Assembly (NCBI GenBank): GCA_023146045.1
Contig: JAGLCW010000022.1
Location: 1 to 52,179 of the forward strand
DNA from: Caldisericia bacterium
Lineage (GTDB): Bacteria > Caldisericota > Caldisericia > UBA6126
DNA: 52,179 nt
Reading direction: 5' to 3'
Shown here: positions 25,434 to 34,758 of the stretch, one piece after another
Layout: the number at the start of each line of letters is the position of its first letter
Position numbering within the stretch: position 1 is the stretch's first letter
Notes under the pieces: model-generated
What the model was told of the DNA's origin: nothing
The model's input: the letters and a program-made list of their open reading frames with translations, nothing else
The model's database searches: none
Position numbers and translations under genes: made by a program

Positions 25434-28055
25434 GTGTTTACTTTTAAAAAGGGACCTTACCCAGCAAGTGAGATCGAGCCACAGATTTACAATTTTTGGG
25501 AGGATAACCATTTATTTGAATCTTTAGAAAGTGATACCCAAAAAGAAGTTTTCTCAATTACTATGCCGCCACCAAATATTACTGGTGTTCTTCACTTAGG
25601 TCATGCACTAGACCTTACACTACCAGATATTGTTTGTAGATATAAAAGAATGAAAGGCTTCAATGTTTGCTGGTTTCCGGGAACAGACCAAGCTGGACTT
25701 GCTACAGACAATAAAGTAGAACAAATGCTTAAAAAAGAAGGAATAAAAAAACAAGATATTGGTCGAGAAGCATTTATTGAAAAGATATGGGAATGGAAAA
25801 AAACATACGGTAGTAAAATTATTGAACAAATGAAACTTATCGGAACCTCTGCAGATTGGTCAAAATTGAGGTTTACTAAAGATGAAGAATATGAAAAGGC
25901 AGTAATCAAAGCTTTCGTAACATATTACAACGATGGACTTATTTACCGTGGAAAACGTATGATCCAGTATTGTCCAAGGTGTAAAACTGCACTTTCTGAT
26001 ATTGAAGTAGAGCACAAAAACGTTAAGGGTGAACTTGTATATATTAAGTATTTTGTCGAGAATTCTGACGAATATATAGTAATTGCAACAACTAGAGCTG
26101 AAACAATGCTTGGCGATACCGCCGTAGCGGTACATCCTGATGATAAACGCTACAAAAAATACCATGGTAAGAATTTAATTTTACCATTGATCGGAAGGAA
26201 GATACCAATTATCACGGACGAATATGTAGAGATAGATTTTGGTACTGGAGCATTAAAAATTACTCCGAGTCATGATCCTAACGATTTTAACCTAGGTAAA
26301 AAACATAATCTTGATTTTATTTCTGTTATTAGCGATGGACTTACGATGAACAAAGAATGCGGTAAGTATTCTGATATGACACTAAAAGACGCCCGTAAAG
26401 CCATTAAAGAAGATTTAATCGAAAGTGGTAACTTCATAAAAGAGGAACCATTTGTTCATTCTGTTGGTCATTGTGAAAGATGCAAACACATTCTTGAACC
26501 TGTTATTTCTGATCAGTGGTATTTAAAAACAAAAACTATTGCTCAAAAGGGTCTTGAAACAGTCGAAAACGGAGATATTAATTTTATTCCGAAGCGGTGG
26601 TTTAAAGTTTATAAAGATTGGATGACTGATATTTATGATTGGTGCATTTCAAGACAAATATGGTGGGGTATTAGAATTCCAGTTTGGTACTGCAAAGATT
26701 GCGGTGAAATTATCGTATCTGAAATCGAACCAAAGAATTGCCCAGAGTGCTATTCGAAAAACCTTCATCAAGAAGAAGATGTTTTAGACACATGGTTTGG
26801 ATCTGCTTTATGGCCATTTGCCTGCATGGGTTGGCCAAATGAATCAGATACTTTGCAAATGTACTACCCAACTTCACTTATGGTCGTTGGTTTTGATATA
26901 ATATTCTTCTGGGTTTCAAGGATGATTTTCTCGTCACTCTATTTTCTTAATGCGATTCCTTTCGAGAACGTTTACTTTCATGGTTTAATACTAGACAAAT
27001 CTGGTAAAAAAATGAGTAAATCTTCTTCAAATGCTATTGATCCTTCATCATTAATCAAGGAGCATGGAGCCGATTCATTAAGATATACGGTAACTTCTTA
27101 CTCAAGTTCTTCTGGTCAAGATATAAAGTTTGATTTAAAGAAAAACAAAGCATCGAGAAATTTCATTAACAAAATTTGGAATGCTGGTAACTTCGTCATG
27201 GAAAATACAAAAGATATCAACTACAAAAATGAAATTGATACTCGATTGTCAATATGGGATTGCTGGATAATTAGTAAATTCAATAACGTTGTTAAGTGTG
27301 TAGAAGAAAGCATCGAGAACTACAGCTTCAACGAAGCATCTGGAGCAATCTATTCCTTTTTCTGGCACGACTTCTGTGACTGGTATCTCGAATCTTCTAA
27401 AACTACTTCAAACAAATTTGTTCTAAGAAAAATTTTTGCTCTTTCTTTGAAACTAATGCACCCAATAATTCCTTTCGTAACAGAAGCTCTATGGCTACAA
27501 CTTGAAGAAAATTCTGAAGAATCAATAATGTACAAATCCTGGCCAACTTTTATACAGCTTACAGAATCCCAGAACTATCAAGCTACGTCAATAGTTCCTC
27601 AAATTCAAGATACCATCAGAGAAATTAGAAATATAAAAAGCGAATTCCAACTTGGTAAACCGGATGGTATTGATATAGAAATACTTGTTCTAGATGAAGC
27701 CTTAATACTAGAATTTCAGAGTAATCTTGAAAGTATTGTTTCTTTAGCAAGAATTGAAAGTGCAAAATTTGTAAAGAAAGAATCGCCTCACTTCATAGCA
27801 AATCCGGTAAATAGCAAAGTAACTATAATGTTTCCAAAACATTTAATTGACATTAAAAATGAGGTCATCAATAAAAATAAAAAAATTGAAAAACTAGACA
27901 AAGAATTGCAAAAACTTGAAATCAAACTCTCTAATCCAAATTTTATTGATCATGCCCCAAGCGAACTAATCGAAGAAGTAAAATCAGAACAAAAAGAAAT
28001 TGAAACTAAAAAAGAGTTTATTCTTGATAGAATAAAAGTACTTTCAGCCAATTAA
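25434..28055 (+). CDS. valS: Valine--tRNA ligase
   Basis: 873-residue class I aminoacyl-tRNA synthetase charging tRNA-Val. Signature HIGH-like motif HLGHA in PPPNITGVLHLGHA and KMSKS in SGKKMSKSSSN are intact. The editing domain (TTRAETMLGDTAVAVHPDD) and Zn-binding CPRC/CERC/CKDC pairs are present, and a C-terminal coiled coil ends the protein. The GTG at 25434 follows AGGAAG directly after the trxB stop; upstream in-frame starts inside trxB are rejected. The length is typical. No T-box leader is possible in the one-base gap. Confidence 0.95.
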   Translation: MFTFKKGPYPASEIEPQIYNFWEDNHLFESLESDTQKEVFSITMPPPNITGVLHLGHALDLTLPDIVCRYKRMKGFNVCWFPGTDQAGLATDNKVEQMLKKEGIKKQDIGREAFIEKIWEWKKTYGSKIIEQMKLIGTSADWSKLRFTKDEEYEKAVIKAFVTYYNDGLIYRGKRMIQYCPRCKTALSDIEVEHKNVKGELVYIKYFVENSDEYIVIATTRAETMLGDTAVAVHPDDKRYKKYHGKNLILPLIGRKIPIITDEYVEIDFGTGALKITPSHDPNDFNLGKKHNLDFISVISDGLTMNKECGKYSDMTLKDARKAIKEDLIESGNFIKEEPFVHSVGHCERCKHILEPVISDQWYLKTKTIAQKGLETVENGDINFIPKRWFKVYKDWMTDIYDWCISRQIWWGIRIPVWYCKDCGEIIVSEIEPKNCPECYSKNLHQEEDVLDTWFGSALWPFACMGWPNESDTLQMYYPTSLMVVGFDIIFFWVSRMIFSSLYFLNAIPFENVYFHGLILDKSGKKMSKSSSNAIDPSSLIKEHGADSLRYTVTSYSSSSGQDIKFDLKKNKASRNFINKIWNAGNFVMENTKDINYKNEIDTRLSIWDCWIISKFNNVVKCVEESIENYSFNEASGAIYSFFWHDFCDWYLESSKTTSNKFVLRKIFALSLKLMHPIIPFVTEALWLQLEENSEESIMYKSWPTFIQLTESQNYQATSIVPQIQDTIREIRNIKSEFQLGKPDGIDIEILVLDEALILEFQSNLESIVSLARIESAKFVKKESPHFIANPVNSKVTIMFPKHLIDIKNEVINKNKKIEKLDKELQKLEIKLSNPNFIDHAPSELIEEVKSEQKEIETKKEFILDRIKVLSAN

Positions 28056-28056
28056 A

Positions 28057-29340
28057 ATGACAGCAGAAAAAGAAATAATTAATCTCCCTAGGTTCAATGA
28101 GAAAGTTGGACTTGAAAGAACCAGAGAGGTTCTATTTCTGCTTGGCTTAAATTCACCACATTATCCATGGATCCATATAGCTGGATCTAAAGGTAAAGGA
28201 TCAACTGCCATGATGTTGGCTAAAATACTTGAGTGTTCAGGGTATAACACAGGTTTGTTTATATCTCCACATGTTACAGATATTAAAGAGCGCATAACAA
28301 TAAATTCATCGCCAATTGATTCTTTAACATTTAACAATGCTTACAAAACTCTAAAAGATAAACTTAGAAGCAAAATTTTAAGTGGTTTAACATTTTTTGA
28401 GATAATGACCATCCTTGCAACTATGATTTTCACCAATAGTTCAATTGAAGTAGCGGTTATAGAAACTGGTCTTGGTGGTAGACTGGATCCAACAAACGCT
28501 ATTGATAATTCTACTCTTAGCATAATAACACCAATTGAATTAGAACACACTCGCCAACTTGGTGATACAATAGCTAAAATTGCAACTGAAAAAGCTGGTA
28601 TCATTAGATCAAAAACACCAGTTTTGATGTCAAATCAAGAACTAGGTGCTGCAGGTGCTATTCAAGAAATTGCCATAAAAAAGAGTAGCAAATTTTACTC
28701 ATTAGAGCAGCTTGCAATTACGAAGCGTAATGCCGATTTTAATTCTGGTGTAGAAAGTTTCACTCTAAATAGTAGTTTATCTGGAAAGCTTTACAAAAAT
28801 GTTATTGTAAATCCCAGAGGTGCACATCAAGTTAACAACGCTGCTGTTTCAGTAATCGCTTCAGAACTACTAAACAAAGAAGGCTTTATCATTTCTGATA
28901 AGTGTATTAGAGAGGGCTTAAAAAAAGTTTCTATACCATGCAGATTTGAATCAATCATCAAGAATAACAAACAGTTCATACTTGATGGAGCACACACTGT
29001 TAAGTCCGCAATGTTCACAGTACAGACATTTAAGGAATTTTACAAATCTAAAAAAGTACCAATCATATACGGTTCAAAGAAAAATAAAAACGTAAAAGAA
29101 ATTTTATCAATATTATCAAACATAGCATCAGAATTTTTCTTTACAGAAATACCTGGTATTGGGTCATTTAATCCAGAGGTTTTGTTAAGCATATTAAATG
29201 ATCTAAATTTTTCTGGAGCTTCTTATTTTATTGATATAAATAATAATCCTGAATTTGTTTTCAAGAATAATAACAACCAATTTATGTTAACTGGCTCAAT
29301 CATTCTTGCTGGCTATTACAGAACATATCTTTTAAGTTAA
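28057..29340 (+). CDS. folC: Folylpolyglutamate synthase / dihydrofolate synthase
   Basis: 427-residue Mur-ligase-like enzyme that adds glutamate to folates (and probably to dihydropteroate). P-loop GSKGKGST near residue 43, the SPH motif in FISPHVTDIKERI, ETGLGGRLDPTN and LDGAHT are all characteristic. It starts one base after the valS stop, the usual valS-folC pairing of Firmicutes and relatives. No dihydropteroate synthase gene is nearby, so bifunctionality is not tested here. Confidence 0.92.
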   Translation: MTAEKEIINLPRFNEKVGLERTREVLFLLGLNSPHYPWIHIAGSKGKGSTAMMLAKILECSGYNTGLFISPHVTDIKERITINSSPIDSLTFNNAYKTLKDKLRSKILSGLTFFEIMTILATMIFTNSSIEVAVIETGLGGRLDPTNAIDNSTLSIITPIELEHTRQLGDTIAKIATEKAGIIRSKTPVLMSNQELGAAGAIQEIAIKKSSKFYSLEQLAITKRNADFNSGVESFTLNSSLSGKLYKNVIVNPRGAHQVNNAAVSVIASELLNKEGFIISDKCIREGLKKVSIPCRFESIIKNNKQFILDGAHTVKSAMFTVQTFKEFYKSKKVPIIYGSKKNKNVKEILSILSNIASEFFFTEIPGIGSFNPEVLLSILNDLNFSGASYFIDINNNPEFVFKNNNNQFMLTGSIILAGYYRTYLLS

Positions 29341-29358
29341 ATCACTTGGAGGTGTTTT

Positions 29359-29880
29359 ATGTCAAATGAATTTTTTGTAAAAAATGCAATCTATTTTGAG
29401 TTTTCTGTTTTTATTCTTGCTTTAGTTATTACGTTTTGGATCATCATTGATTCTTCAAGAAGATATAGAAACAAATGGATAATGCCAATTGCGGCCATAA
29501 CTATTTCTTTTGGACCATTCATTATCAGTAAAATACTTACCACAGGAAGCATGTATCTAATGCTTTCATCTTTAGCTGTTTGGGTTCTATATATGGTTAT
29601 TAGACCTGAATACACTCTAGAAGAAGAAAGACTTCTAGAAACCGAAGGAAGAATTAGAGATTTAACAAAAAGATATTACGAGTATGAATTGAGTAAAAGC
29701 GGTAATGTTTGCCCTGTTTGTGGTTTACCTATTGATAAAGATTACAAAATTTGCCCAAATTGTTTTACACATCTAAGGAAAGTGTGTCCAAATTGTAAAC
29801 ACCTTGTTGATGTTGACTGGACCGCGTGTCCATATTGTGAAACAAGATTGGATAAAAAGGATGCAATAGATGAAGAGTAA
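29359..29880 (+). CDS. Membrane protein with double zinc ribbon
   Basis: 173-residue protein with two or three hydrophobic segments in the first 90 residues (about 10-30, 40-57, 65-85), a charged linker, and a C-terminal double zinc ribbon of four CxxC knuckles (CPVC, CPNC, CPNC, CPYC, about 117-163). The role is unknown; it may bind zinc and a protein partner on the cytoplasmic side. GGAGGTG precedes the ATG. It overlaps rnfC by 11 bases, so it may be part of the rnf operon. Confidence 0.75.
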   Translation: MSNEFFVKNAIYFEFSVFILALVITFWIIIDSSRRYRNKWIMPIAAITISFGPFIISKILTTGSMYLMLSSLAVWVLYMVIRPEYTLEEERLLETEGRIRDLTKRYYEYELSKSGNVCPVCGLPIDKDYKICPNCFTHLRKVCPNCKHLVDVDWTACPYCETRLDKKDAIDEE

Positions 29881-31195
29881 AACATTCTCACCTGGTGGCA
29901 TGCATATACCAGACCACAAAGATCTAACCAAGAATCTACCCATTGAGGATATGAAGCCAGGAAAGGATCTTTTATTTCCATTAACCCAACATATTGGTGT
30001 GCCGTCTGAAGCTATAGTTAAAAAAAATGACATAGTGAAGATTGGTCAAGTAATTGCAAAGGCAAAAGGCAATTTTTCTACAAACATACATTCTTCTGTT
30101 TCTGGTGTTGTAAAAGATATTAAAGAGTATCCACATTCAATAGAAGGTCTTTCAATGGCAATACATATTGAAAATGACTTTAAAGACGAATGGTGTGAAG
30201 AAATAAAACAGCCAAATATTACAACATTAACACAAAAAGAACTCGCAAAAATAATACAGGATTCTGGTATTGTAGGAATGGGTGGAGCACAATTTCCTAC
30301 ACATATTAAACTGCAGCCTCCGAGTAATGTTAAAGTGGATACTCTTGTTATAAATGGTGCAGAGTGTGAACCATATCTAACCTGCGATCATAGAATCATG
30401 CTAGAAAAAACTGATGAGATTATTGATGGGATAAACATTGTAAGTTCTGTAATCCCTTTTGATCGAGTCCTTATTGGTGTCGAAAACAATAAAATGGATG
30501 CCGTTGAAGCAATAAACCAATATGTTCAAAAGCATAAAACTACAGTAAATATTCAAGCTATTCCTTTAGAAAAGAAATATCCACAAGGAGCCGAGAAAAA
30601 TTTGATTCAAGCCCTTACTGGTAGAATTGTTCCTATAGGTAAACTACCTTTTGAAGTTGGATGTATTGTTCAAAATGTTGCTACATTAAAAGCCATTTCT
30701 CACGCTGTAAGAATGGGTACTCCAATGATAGACAGGGTTCTAACAGCAACTGGTGATTGTTTAAAAGAACCGAAAAATATTAGGGTTCGACTAGGAACGC
30801 TGCTTTCTGATGTTGTCGGATACTGCGGTGGATTTGTAAAAGAACCAAAGGAACTTGTTTTTGGTGGACCAATGATGGGTATCAATCAAAGATCTCAAGA
30901 TGTTCCAGTATTAAAAGGCACATCTGGAATAATATTTCTTAGCGAGTTGGAAGATCTGAATGAGGGGAGTTGTATTCGCTGTGGTAGATGTATTGAAAAT
31001 TGTCCCATGGGTCTTATGCCATACCGTATTGTTGAACTTACAAAAAATAAAAAATATCAAGAAACAGAAAGATATTTTTCGACATCCTGCATTGAATGTG
31101 GACTTTGCACATATAACTGCCCTTCAAGAATTCCTGTTCTAAATTATATAAGAACTAGCAAAAGTGAAGTTATTCGCTTAAGGAGAAAATCATGA
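29870..31195 (+). CDS. rnfC: Rnf complex subunit RnfC
   Basis: 441-residue peripheral NADH- and FMN-binding subunit of the ferredoxin:NAD+ oxidoreductase (Rnf). GMGGAQFPTHIK, INGAECEPYLTCDHR and the C-terminal pair of [4Fe-4S] motifs (CIRCGRCIENCP and CIECGLCTYNCP) are present. It begins inside the zinc-ribbon gene and overlaps rnfD by four bases. The order rnfC-D-G-E-A-B is that of Clostridium-type complexes. Together with ApbE encoded downstream, the set looks complete and functional. Confidence 0.96.
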   Translation: MKSKTFSPGGMHIPDHKDLTKNLPIEDMKPGKDLLFPLTQHIGVPSEAIVKKNDIVKIGQVIAKAKGNFSTNIHSSVSGVVKDIKEYPHSIEGLSMAIHIENDFKDEWCEEIKQPNITTLTQKELAKIIQDSGIVGMGGAQFPTHIKLQPPSNVKVDTLVINGAECEPYLTCDHRIMLEKTDEIIDGINIVSSVIPFDRVLIGVENNKMDAVEAINQYVQKHKTTVNIQAIPLEKKYPQGAEKNLIQALTGRIVPIGKLPFEVGCIVQNVATLKAISHAVRMGTPMIDRVLTATGDCLKEPKNIRVRLGTLLSDVVGYCGGFVKEPKELVFGGPMMGINQRSQDVPVLKGTSGIIFLSELEDLNEGSCIRCGRCIENCPMGLMPYRIVELTKNKKYQETERYFSTSCIECGLCTYNCPSRIPVLNYIRTSKSEVIRLRRKS

Positions 31196-32148
31196 GTCGT
31201 TATGTAATTACTGCTTCACCTCATATTCGAAATAAGGTGAACACTGTATTCTTAATGAATACAGTTAGTATATCTCTTTTGCCTGCCGCCATGGGCGGTA
31301 TTTTTATATTTGGGTGGAAGAATACTCTTCCAGTAATTCTTGTTTCAATCGTTTCTGCAATTCTTAGCGAAGGTCTTTTACAAAAAATGTTAAAAATGCC
31401 TTTAACTTGGTTTGACGGAAGTGCAGCCTTGACAGGTTTTCTCCTTGCCCTTACTTGTCCACCAGGCATACCTATCTGGCTTCCAGTTGTCGGTACTATT
31501 TTTGCAATTTTCTCAAAACAAGTTTTTGGTGGTTTAGGCCAAAATCCTTTTAATCCTGCGTTAATTGGTAGAGCTTTTATGGTTCTATCATTCCCGGTAT
31601 ATATGACTTCATGGATGAAACCTTTTTCTATGGTTACATCATCAACTCCACTTGCACTATATGCTGAAAACGGTGGTATGAAATCAGTTTTAGCATTTTT
31701 CCAAGGAAACGTTCCAGCAATGTATAAGTCAATGTTTCTTGGTATCAGGGGTGGCAGCATAGGAGAGGTTTTTATTCCAGGATTACTTCTTGGATTGGTT
31801 GTTCTCCTTTTAACCAAAACGATTAAATGGCAAATTCCTGTATCTTACTTAGGTACAGTATTCTTACTTTCGTGGCTATTTGGAATGGATCCTGTATTTT
31901 CTATACTTAGCGGTGGTGTTATGTTTGGTGCATTTTTTATGGCAACAGACTATGTAACGTCACCAATGCTTCCAAAAAATCAACTTATTTATGGTTTCGG
32001 ATGTGGTCTTCTAAACGTATTAATTAGAGTTTTTGCAAATATGCCAGAAGGCACTACGTTTGCAATTCTCCTGATGAATGTTGTAACACCAATACTTGAC
32101 AGAAAAATAAAAAAACCTGTCGGTTACATCGTTGATGGAGCTAAATAA
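31192..32148 (+). CDS. rnfD: Rnf complex membrane subunit RnfD
   Basis: 318-residue integral membrane subunit related to NqrB, carrying covalent FMN on a Thr. The flavinylation site is the SSTPLALYAENGG stretch near residue 150. Many hydrophobic helices, LLALTCPPGIPIWLPVVG, GGLGQNPFNPALIGRAF and the ATDYVTSPM motif match RnfD. ATG overlaps the rnfC stop. Its stop shares a base with the rnfG start. Confidence 0.95.
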   Translation: MSRYVITASPHIRNKVNTVFLMNTVSISLLPAAMGGIFIFGWKNTLPVILVSIVSAILSEGLLQKMLKMPLTWFDGSAALTGFLLALTCPPGIPIWLPVVGTIFAIFSKQVFGGLGQNPFNPALIGRAFMVLSFPVYMTSWMKPFSMVTSSTPLALYAENGGMKSVLAFFQGNVPAMYKSMFLGIRGGSIGEVFIPGLLLGLVVLLLTKTIKWQIPVSYLGTVFLLSWLFGMDPVFSILSGGVMFGAFFMATDYVTSPMLPKNQLIYGFGCGLLNVLIRVFANMPEGTTFAILLMNVVTPILDRKIKKPVGYIVDGAK

Positions 32149-32753
32149 TGAAAACAAATCCAACTAAACAAATAGTTAAACTTGGGATAATTCTTTCTAT
32201 ATATTGCATAGTCGCAGCACTTGCACTAAGTGTAACTTATTCAGTTACACTTCCAAAAATTCAAGAGCAACAAAGATTATCTACTGAACGAAGTATGAAA
32301 AGTGTATATCCAAATGCTAGTAGTTTTTCGGTAGTTACAAATGAAAATAACGATGAACTATTCTGCTCTATTGAAGTTGAAAGTGGTGTATTAATAGATT
32401 CCCTTTATATGGCAAATGATTCCAATAGCTCATTAATCGGGTTCGTTGTAAAAGCATCAAGTCAAGGTTATGGAGGTCTAATCATGTTTGTTTATGGAAT
32501 CAATCCAGACAAAACAATAGAGGCCGTTTCCATAATAGAACAAACAGAAACACCAGGATTAGGTGCAAATGTATACAAATCGTCCTTTTTGGATCAGTTT
32601 TCTAAGAAAAATGTTACAGACTCTTTTATTGTAAAACAAGATGTTACTCCCATTACGGCTTCTACAATAACATCTAAGGCATTAACAAATGGTATTAAAA
32701 AATCAGTAGATTTCCTGCTCGAACATCATCAGGAGATGACAGATGAAAAATAA
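32148..32753 (+). CDS. rnfG: Rnf complex flavoprotein subunit RnfG
   Basis: 201-residue subunit with one N-terminal membrane helix and an extracytoplasmic FMN-binding domain. The covalent flavin motif is ITASTITSKAL near the C-terminus (residues 168-178), the expected target of the ApbE encoded at 37464. QTETPGLGANV is another family signature. It overlaps rnfE by 11 bases. An imperfect but complete length argues for a functional subunit. Confidence 0.95.
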   Translation: MKTNPTKQIVKLGIILSIYCIVAALALSVTYSVTLPKIQEQQRLSTERSMKSVYPNASSFSVVTNENNDELFCSIEVESGVLIDSLYMANDSNSSLIGFVVKASSQGYGGLIMFVYGINPDKTIEAVSIIEQTETPGLGANVYKSSFLDQFSKKNVTDSFIVKQDVTPITASTITSKALTNGIKKSVDFLLEHHQEMTDEK

Positions 32754-33360
32754 TTTACTAAAAATATTCACTAAAGGATTGTTTATTGAGAATCCAGTAT
32801 TTATTCTAATGCTTGGGTTATGTTCTGTTTTAGCAGTTTCAGTATCTGTTATAAATGCATTGGGTATGACGCTAGCTTTTACATTTGTAATTGTCCTTTC
32901 TGAGTTAACAATTTCATTGATCCGAAATTGGATACCAAAAACACTACGTATTCCTATTTTTATTGTAATTATCGCTAGTTTTGTGACAATACTTCAATTT
33001 TTACTTCAGGCATACCTTCCAGCATTAAACAAATCATTAGGAATTTTTATTCCACTAATCGTTGTGAACTGTATAATTATTGGTCGCATTGAGTCTTTTG
33101 CATCAAAACGACCAGTTGTTGAGTCTATACTTGATGGACTTGGTATTAGTTTAGGATATGGTATTGCGATTGTTTTGATAGCAGTAGTTCGAGAAATTCT
33201 CGGTAGCGGATCAATATTAGGAATTCAGCTTTTTGGAAGTTCATTTCAGCCTGCCCTAATGTTTATTTTACCACCTGGAGCATTCCTTGTTATTGGTATT
33301 GAAATTGGTGCATTAAATGCTTTCATGAAGAAATATAATAAAAAAGTGTGTAGTCGATGA
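32743..33360 (+). CDS. rnfE: Rnf complex membrane subunit RnfE
   Basis: 205-residue integral membrane subunit related to NqrD. It shows the twin motif FIPLIVVNCIIIGR near residue 103 and LGISLGYGIAIVLIAVVREILGSGS, plus GLCSVLAVS in the first helix. A conserved Cys in the VNC motif is a proposed ligand of the membrane iron-sulfur cluster shared with RnfA. It overlaps rnfA by four bases. Confidence 0.95.
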   Translation: MKNNLLKIFTKGLFIENPVFILMLGLCSVLAVSVSVINALGMTLAFTFVIVLSELTISLIRNWIPKTLRIPIFIVIIASFVTILQFLLQAYLPALNKSLGIFIPLIVVNCIIIGRIESFASKRPVVESILDGLGISLGYGIAIVLIAVVREILGSGSILGIQLFGSSFQPALMFILPPGAFLVIGIEIGALNAFMKKYNKKVCSR

Positions 33361-33932
33361 ATCTTATTAACATATTAATTCAAACAATCTTTTCGCAAAA
33401 CTTTATTTTTATGAGATTCCTGGGATTATGTCCATTTTTTGGATTAACAAACGATATGGAATCTTCCATTGGTATGGGTGGCGCGGTTACTTTTGTAACA
33501 GTCATGGCTTCTGTTGTAAGTTACCTAGTTTATTATCTTATTTTAATACCACTAGGAGTTGAATACTTACAAACCATTTCATTCATTGTTACTATTGCTG
33601 TTTTTGTTCAACTTGTAGAAATTTACTTAAAAAAGATGATTCCAAATTTATATAAGGTTATGGGTATATATCTTCCACTCATTACAACAAACTGTATGAT
33701 TATGGGAGTAACACTTCTTAACATTCAAAATGGATATACTCTACTTGAAACAGTATTTTTTGCCTTTGGTTCATCTATTGGTTTTACCCTAGCAATGATA
33801 TTAATGACATCTATTCGAATTCGACTAAGAGACTCAAAACTACCAGAGTTCTTTAAAGGTGCTCCTATAGTATTTATAGCTGCTTCATTTATCGCAATAG
33901 CCTTTATGGGATTACAAGGATTAGGTGGCTAA
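33357..33932 (+). CDS. rnfA: Rnf complex membrane subunit RnfA
   Basis: 191-residue integral membrane subunit related to NqrE. QNFIFMRFLGLCPFFG near residue 14, GMGGAVTFV, YLPLITTNCMIMGV and the C-terminal GAPIVFIAASFIAIAFMGL helix are typical. The Cys of the GLCPFFG and TTNC motifs correspond to the cluster ligands shared with RnfE. It ends one base before the rnfB start. Confidence 0.95.
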   Translation: MNLINILIQTIFSQNFIFMRFLGLCPFFGLTNDMESSIGMGGAVTFVTVMASVVSYLVYYLILIPLGVEYLQTISFIVTIAVFVQLVEIYLKKMIPNLYKVMGIYLPLITTNCMIMGVTLLNIQNGYTLLETVFFAFGSSIGFTLAMILMTSIRIRLRDSKLPEFFKGAPIVFIAASFIAIAFMGLQGLGG

Positions 33933-33933
33933 T

Positions 33934-34758
33934 ATGTCAATACAAATTATTATCTATTCCGTTGTTGTACTTCTTTGTTTAGGGCTTCTTTTTGGATTAA
34001 TGCTTGGTGTATTTTCTAAAGTATTCCATGTAAAAGAGGATCCAAAAGTAGAAGAAATTAAAGAAGTTTTACCTGGTGCTAATTGTGGTGCATGTGGTTA
34101 CTCTGGTTGCACAGTTTATGCTGAAGCCGTTGTACAAGGAAAAGCAACTTGCTCTGGTTGCATAGCTGGTGGACAAGACACAGCAGATAAAATAGCATCT
34201 ATAATGGGCACATCAACCAGTGGTAATATTTCTAGAAATGTAGCAGTTGTCCTTTGCAAGGGTGGAAAAGAAGAATCTGTAAAAAATGCAATTTCTAAAG
34301 GTGCTTCTTCATGTAAAATGGCAAATCAACTAAGACTATATGATCGCGTATGTCGCTATGGTTGTGTAGGATTTGGTGATTGTGTAGAAGCTTGTACTTT
34401 TGATGCGATTCATATTGGTGAAAAGGGGTTGCCGATTGTTGATAACAATCTTTGTACTGGTTGTGGTCAATGTGTAGAAGCTTGCCCAAGAAATATTATT
34501 AAACTATTTACTTACACAAAACGTGTTCTAACTCTTTGTAGCAATTCAGATACTGGTTCAATGGTGAGAAAAGCATGCAAGGTTGGTTGTATATCATGTG
34601 GGATATGTATTAAAAAATGTCCACAAAAGGCAATAGTATTTAAAGACAATATTCCTGTTATAGATATTGATAAATGTGATCTTTGTGGTATCTGTATTAC
34701 TGTGTGTCCAGTTAACGCTTTATCACTTAGACTTGCATTATCGGAGAAAGATGAATAA
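33934..34758 (+). CDS. rnfB: Rnf complex iron-sulfur subunit RnfB
   Basis: 274-residue ferredoxin-accepting subunit. One N-terminal membrane helix (residues 7-27) is followed by the Fe-S domain CGACGYSGC near 50 and then several [4Fe-4S] motifs (CTGCGQCVEACP, CISCGICIKKCP, CDLCGICITVCP). The ATG at 33934 after AGGTGG is preferred to an in-frame GTG at 33925. It overlaps the downstream large-protein gene by eight bases. Confidence 0.95.
   Translation: MSIQIIIYSVVVLLCLGLLFGLMLGVFSKVFHVKEDPKVEEIKEVLPGANCGACGYSGCTVYAEAVVQGKATCSGCIAGGQDTADKIASIMGTSTSGNISRNVAVVLCKGGKEESVKNAISKGASSCKMANQLRLYDRVCRYGCVGFGDCVEACTFDAIHIGEKGLPIVDNNLCTGCGQCVEACPRNIIKLFTYTKRVLTLCSNSDTGSMVRKACKVGCISCGICIKKCPQKAIVFKDNIPVIDIDKCDLCGICITVCPVNALSLRLALSEKDE

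Noticed and set aside
31221-31817. Long open frame antisense to rnfD (198 codons)
   Set aside because: It lies entirely opposite a well-supported Rnf subunit, has no ribosome site or family features, and follows from codon use of the membrane-protein gene.
32228-32252. 9-bp inverted repeat in rnfG
   Set aside because: A perfect stem of nine bases with a seven-base loop is expected now and then in AT-rich sequence; it is much shorter than the 15-17 bp set.
34382-34487. Direct repeat TGTGTAGAAGCTTG in rnfB
   Set aside because: It reflects the repeated ferredoxin motif (CVEAC) in adjacent cluster domains and not a mobile or regulatory repeat.
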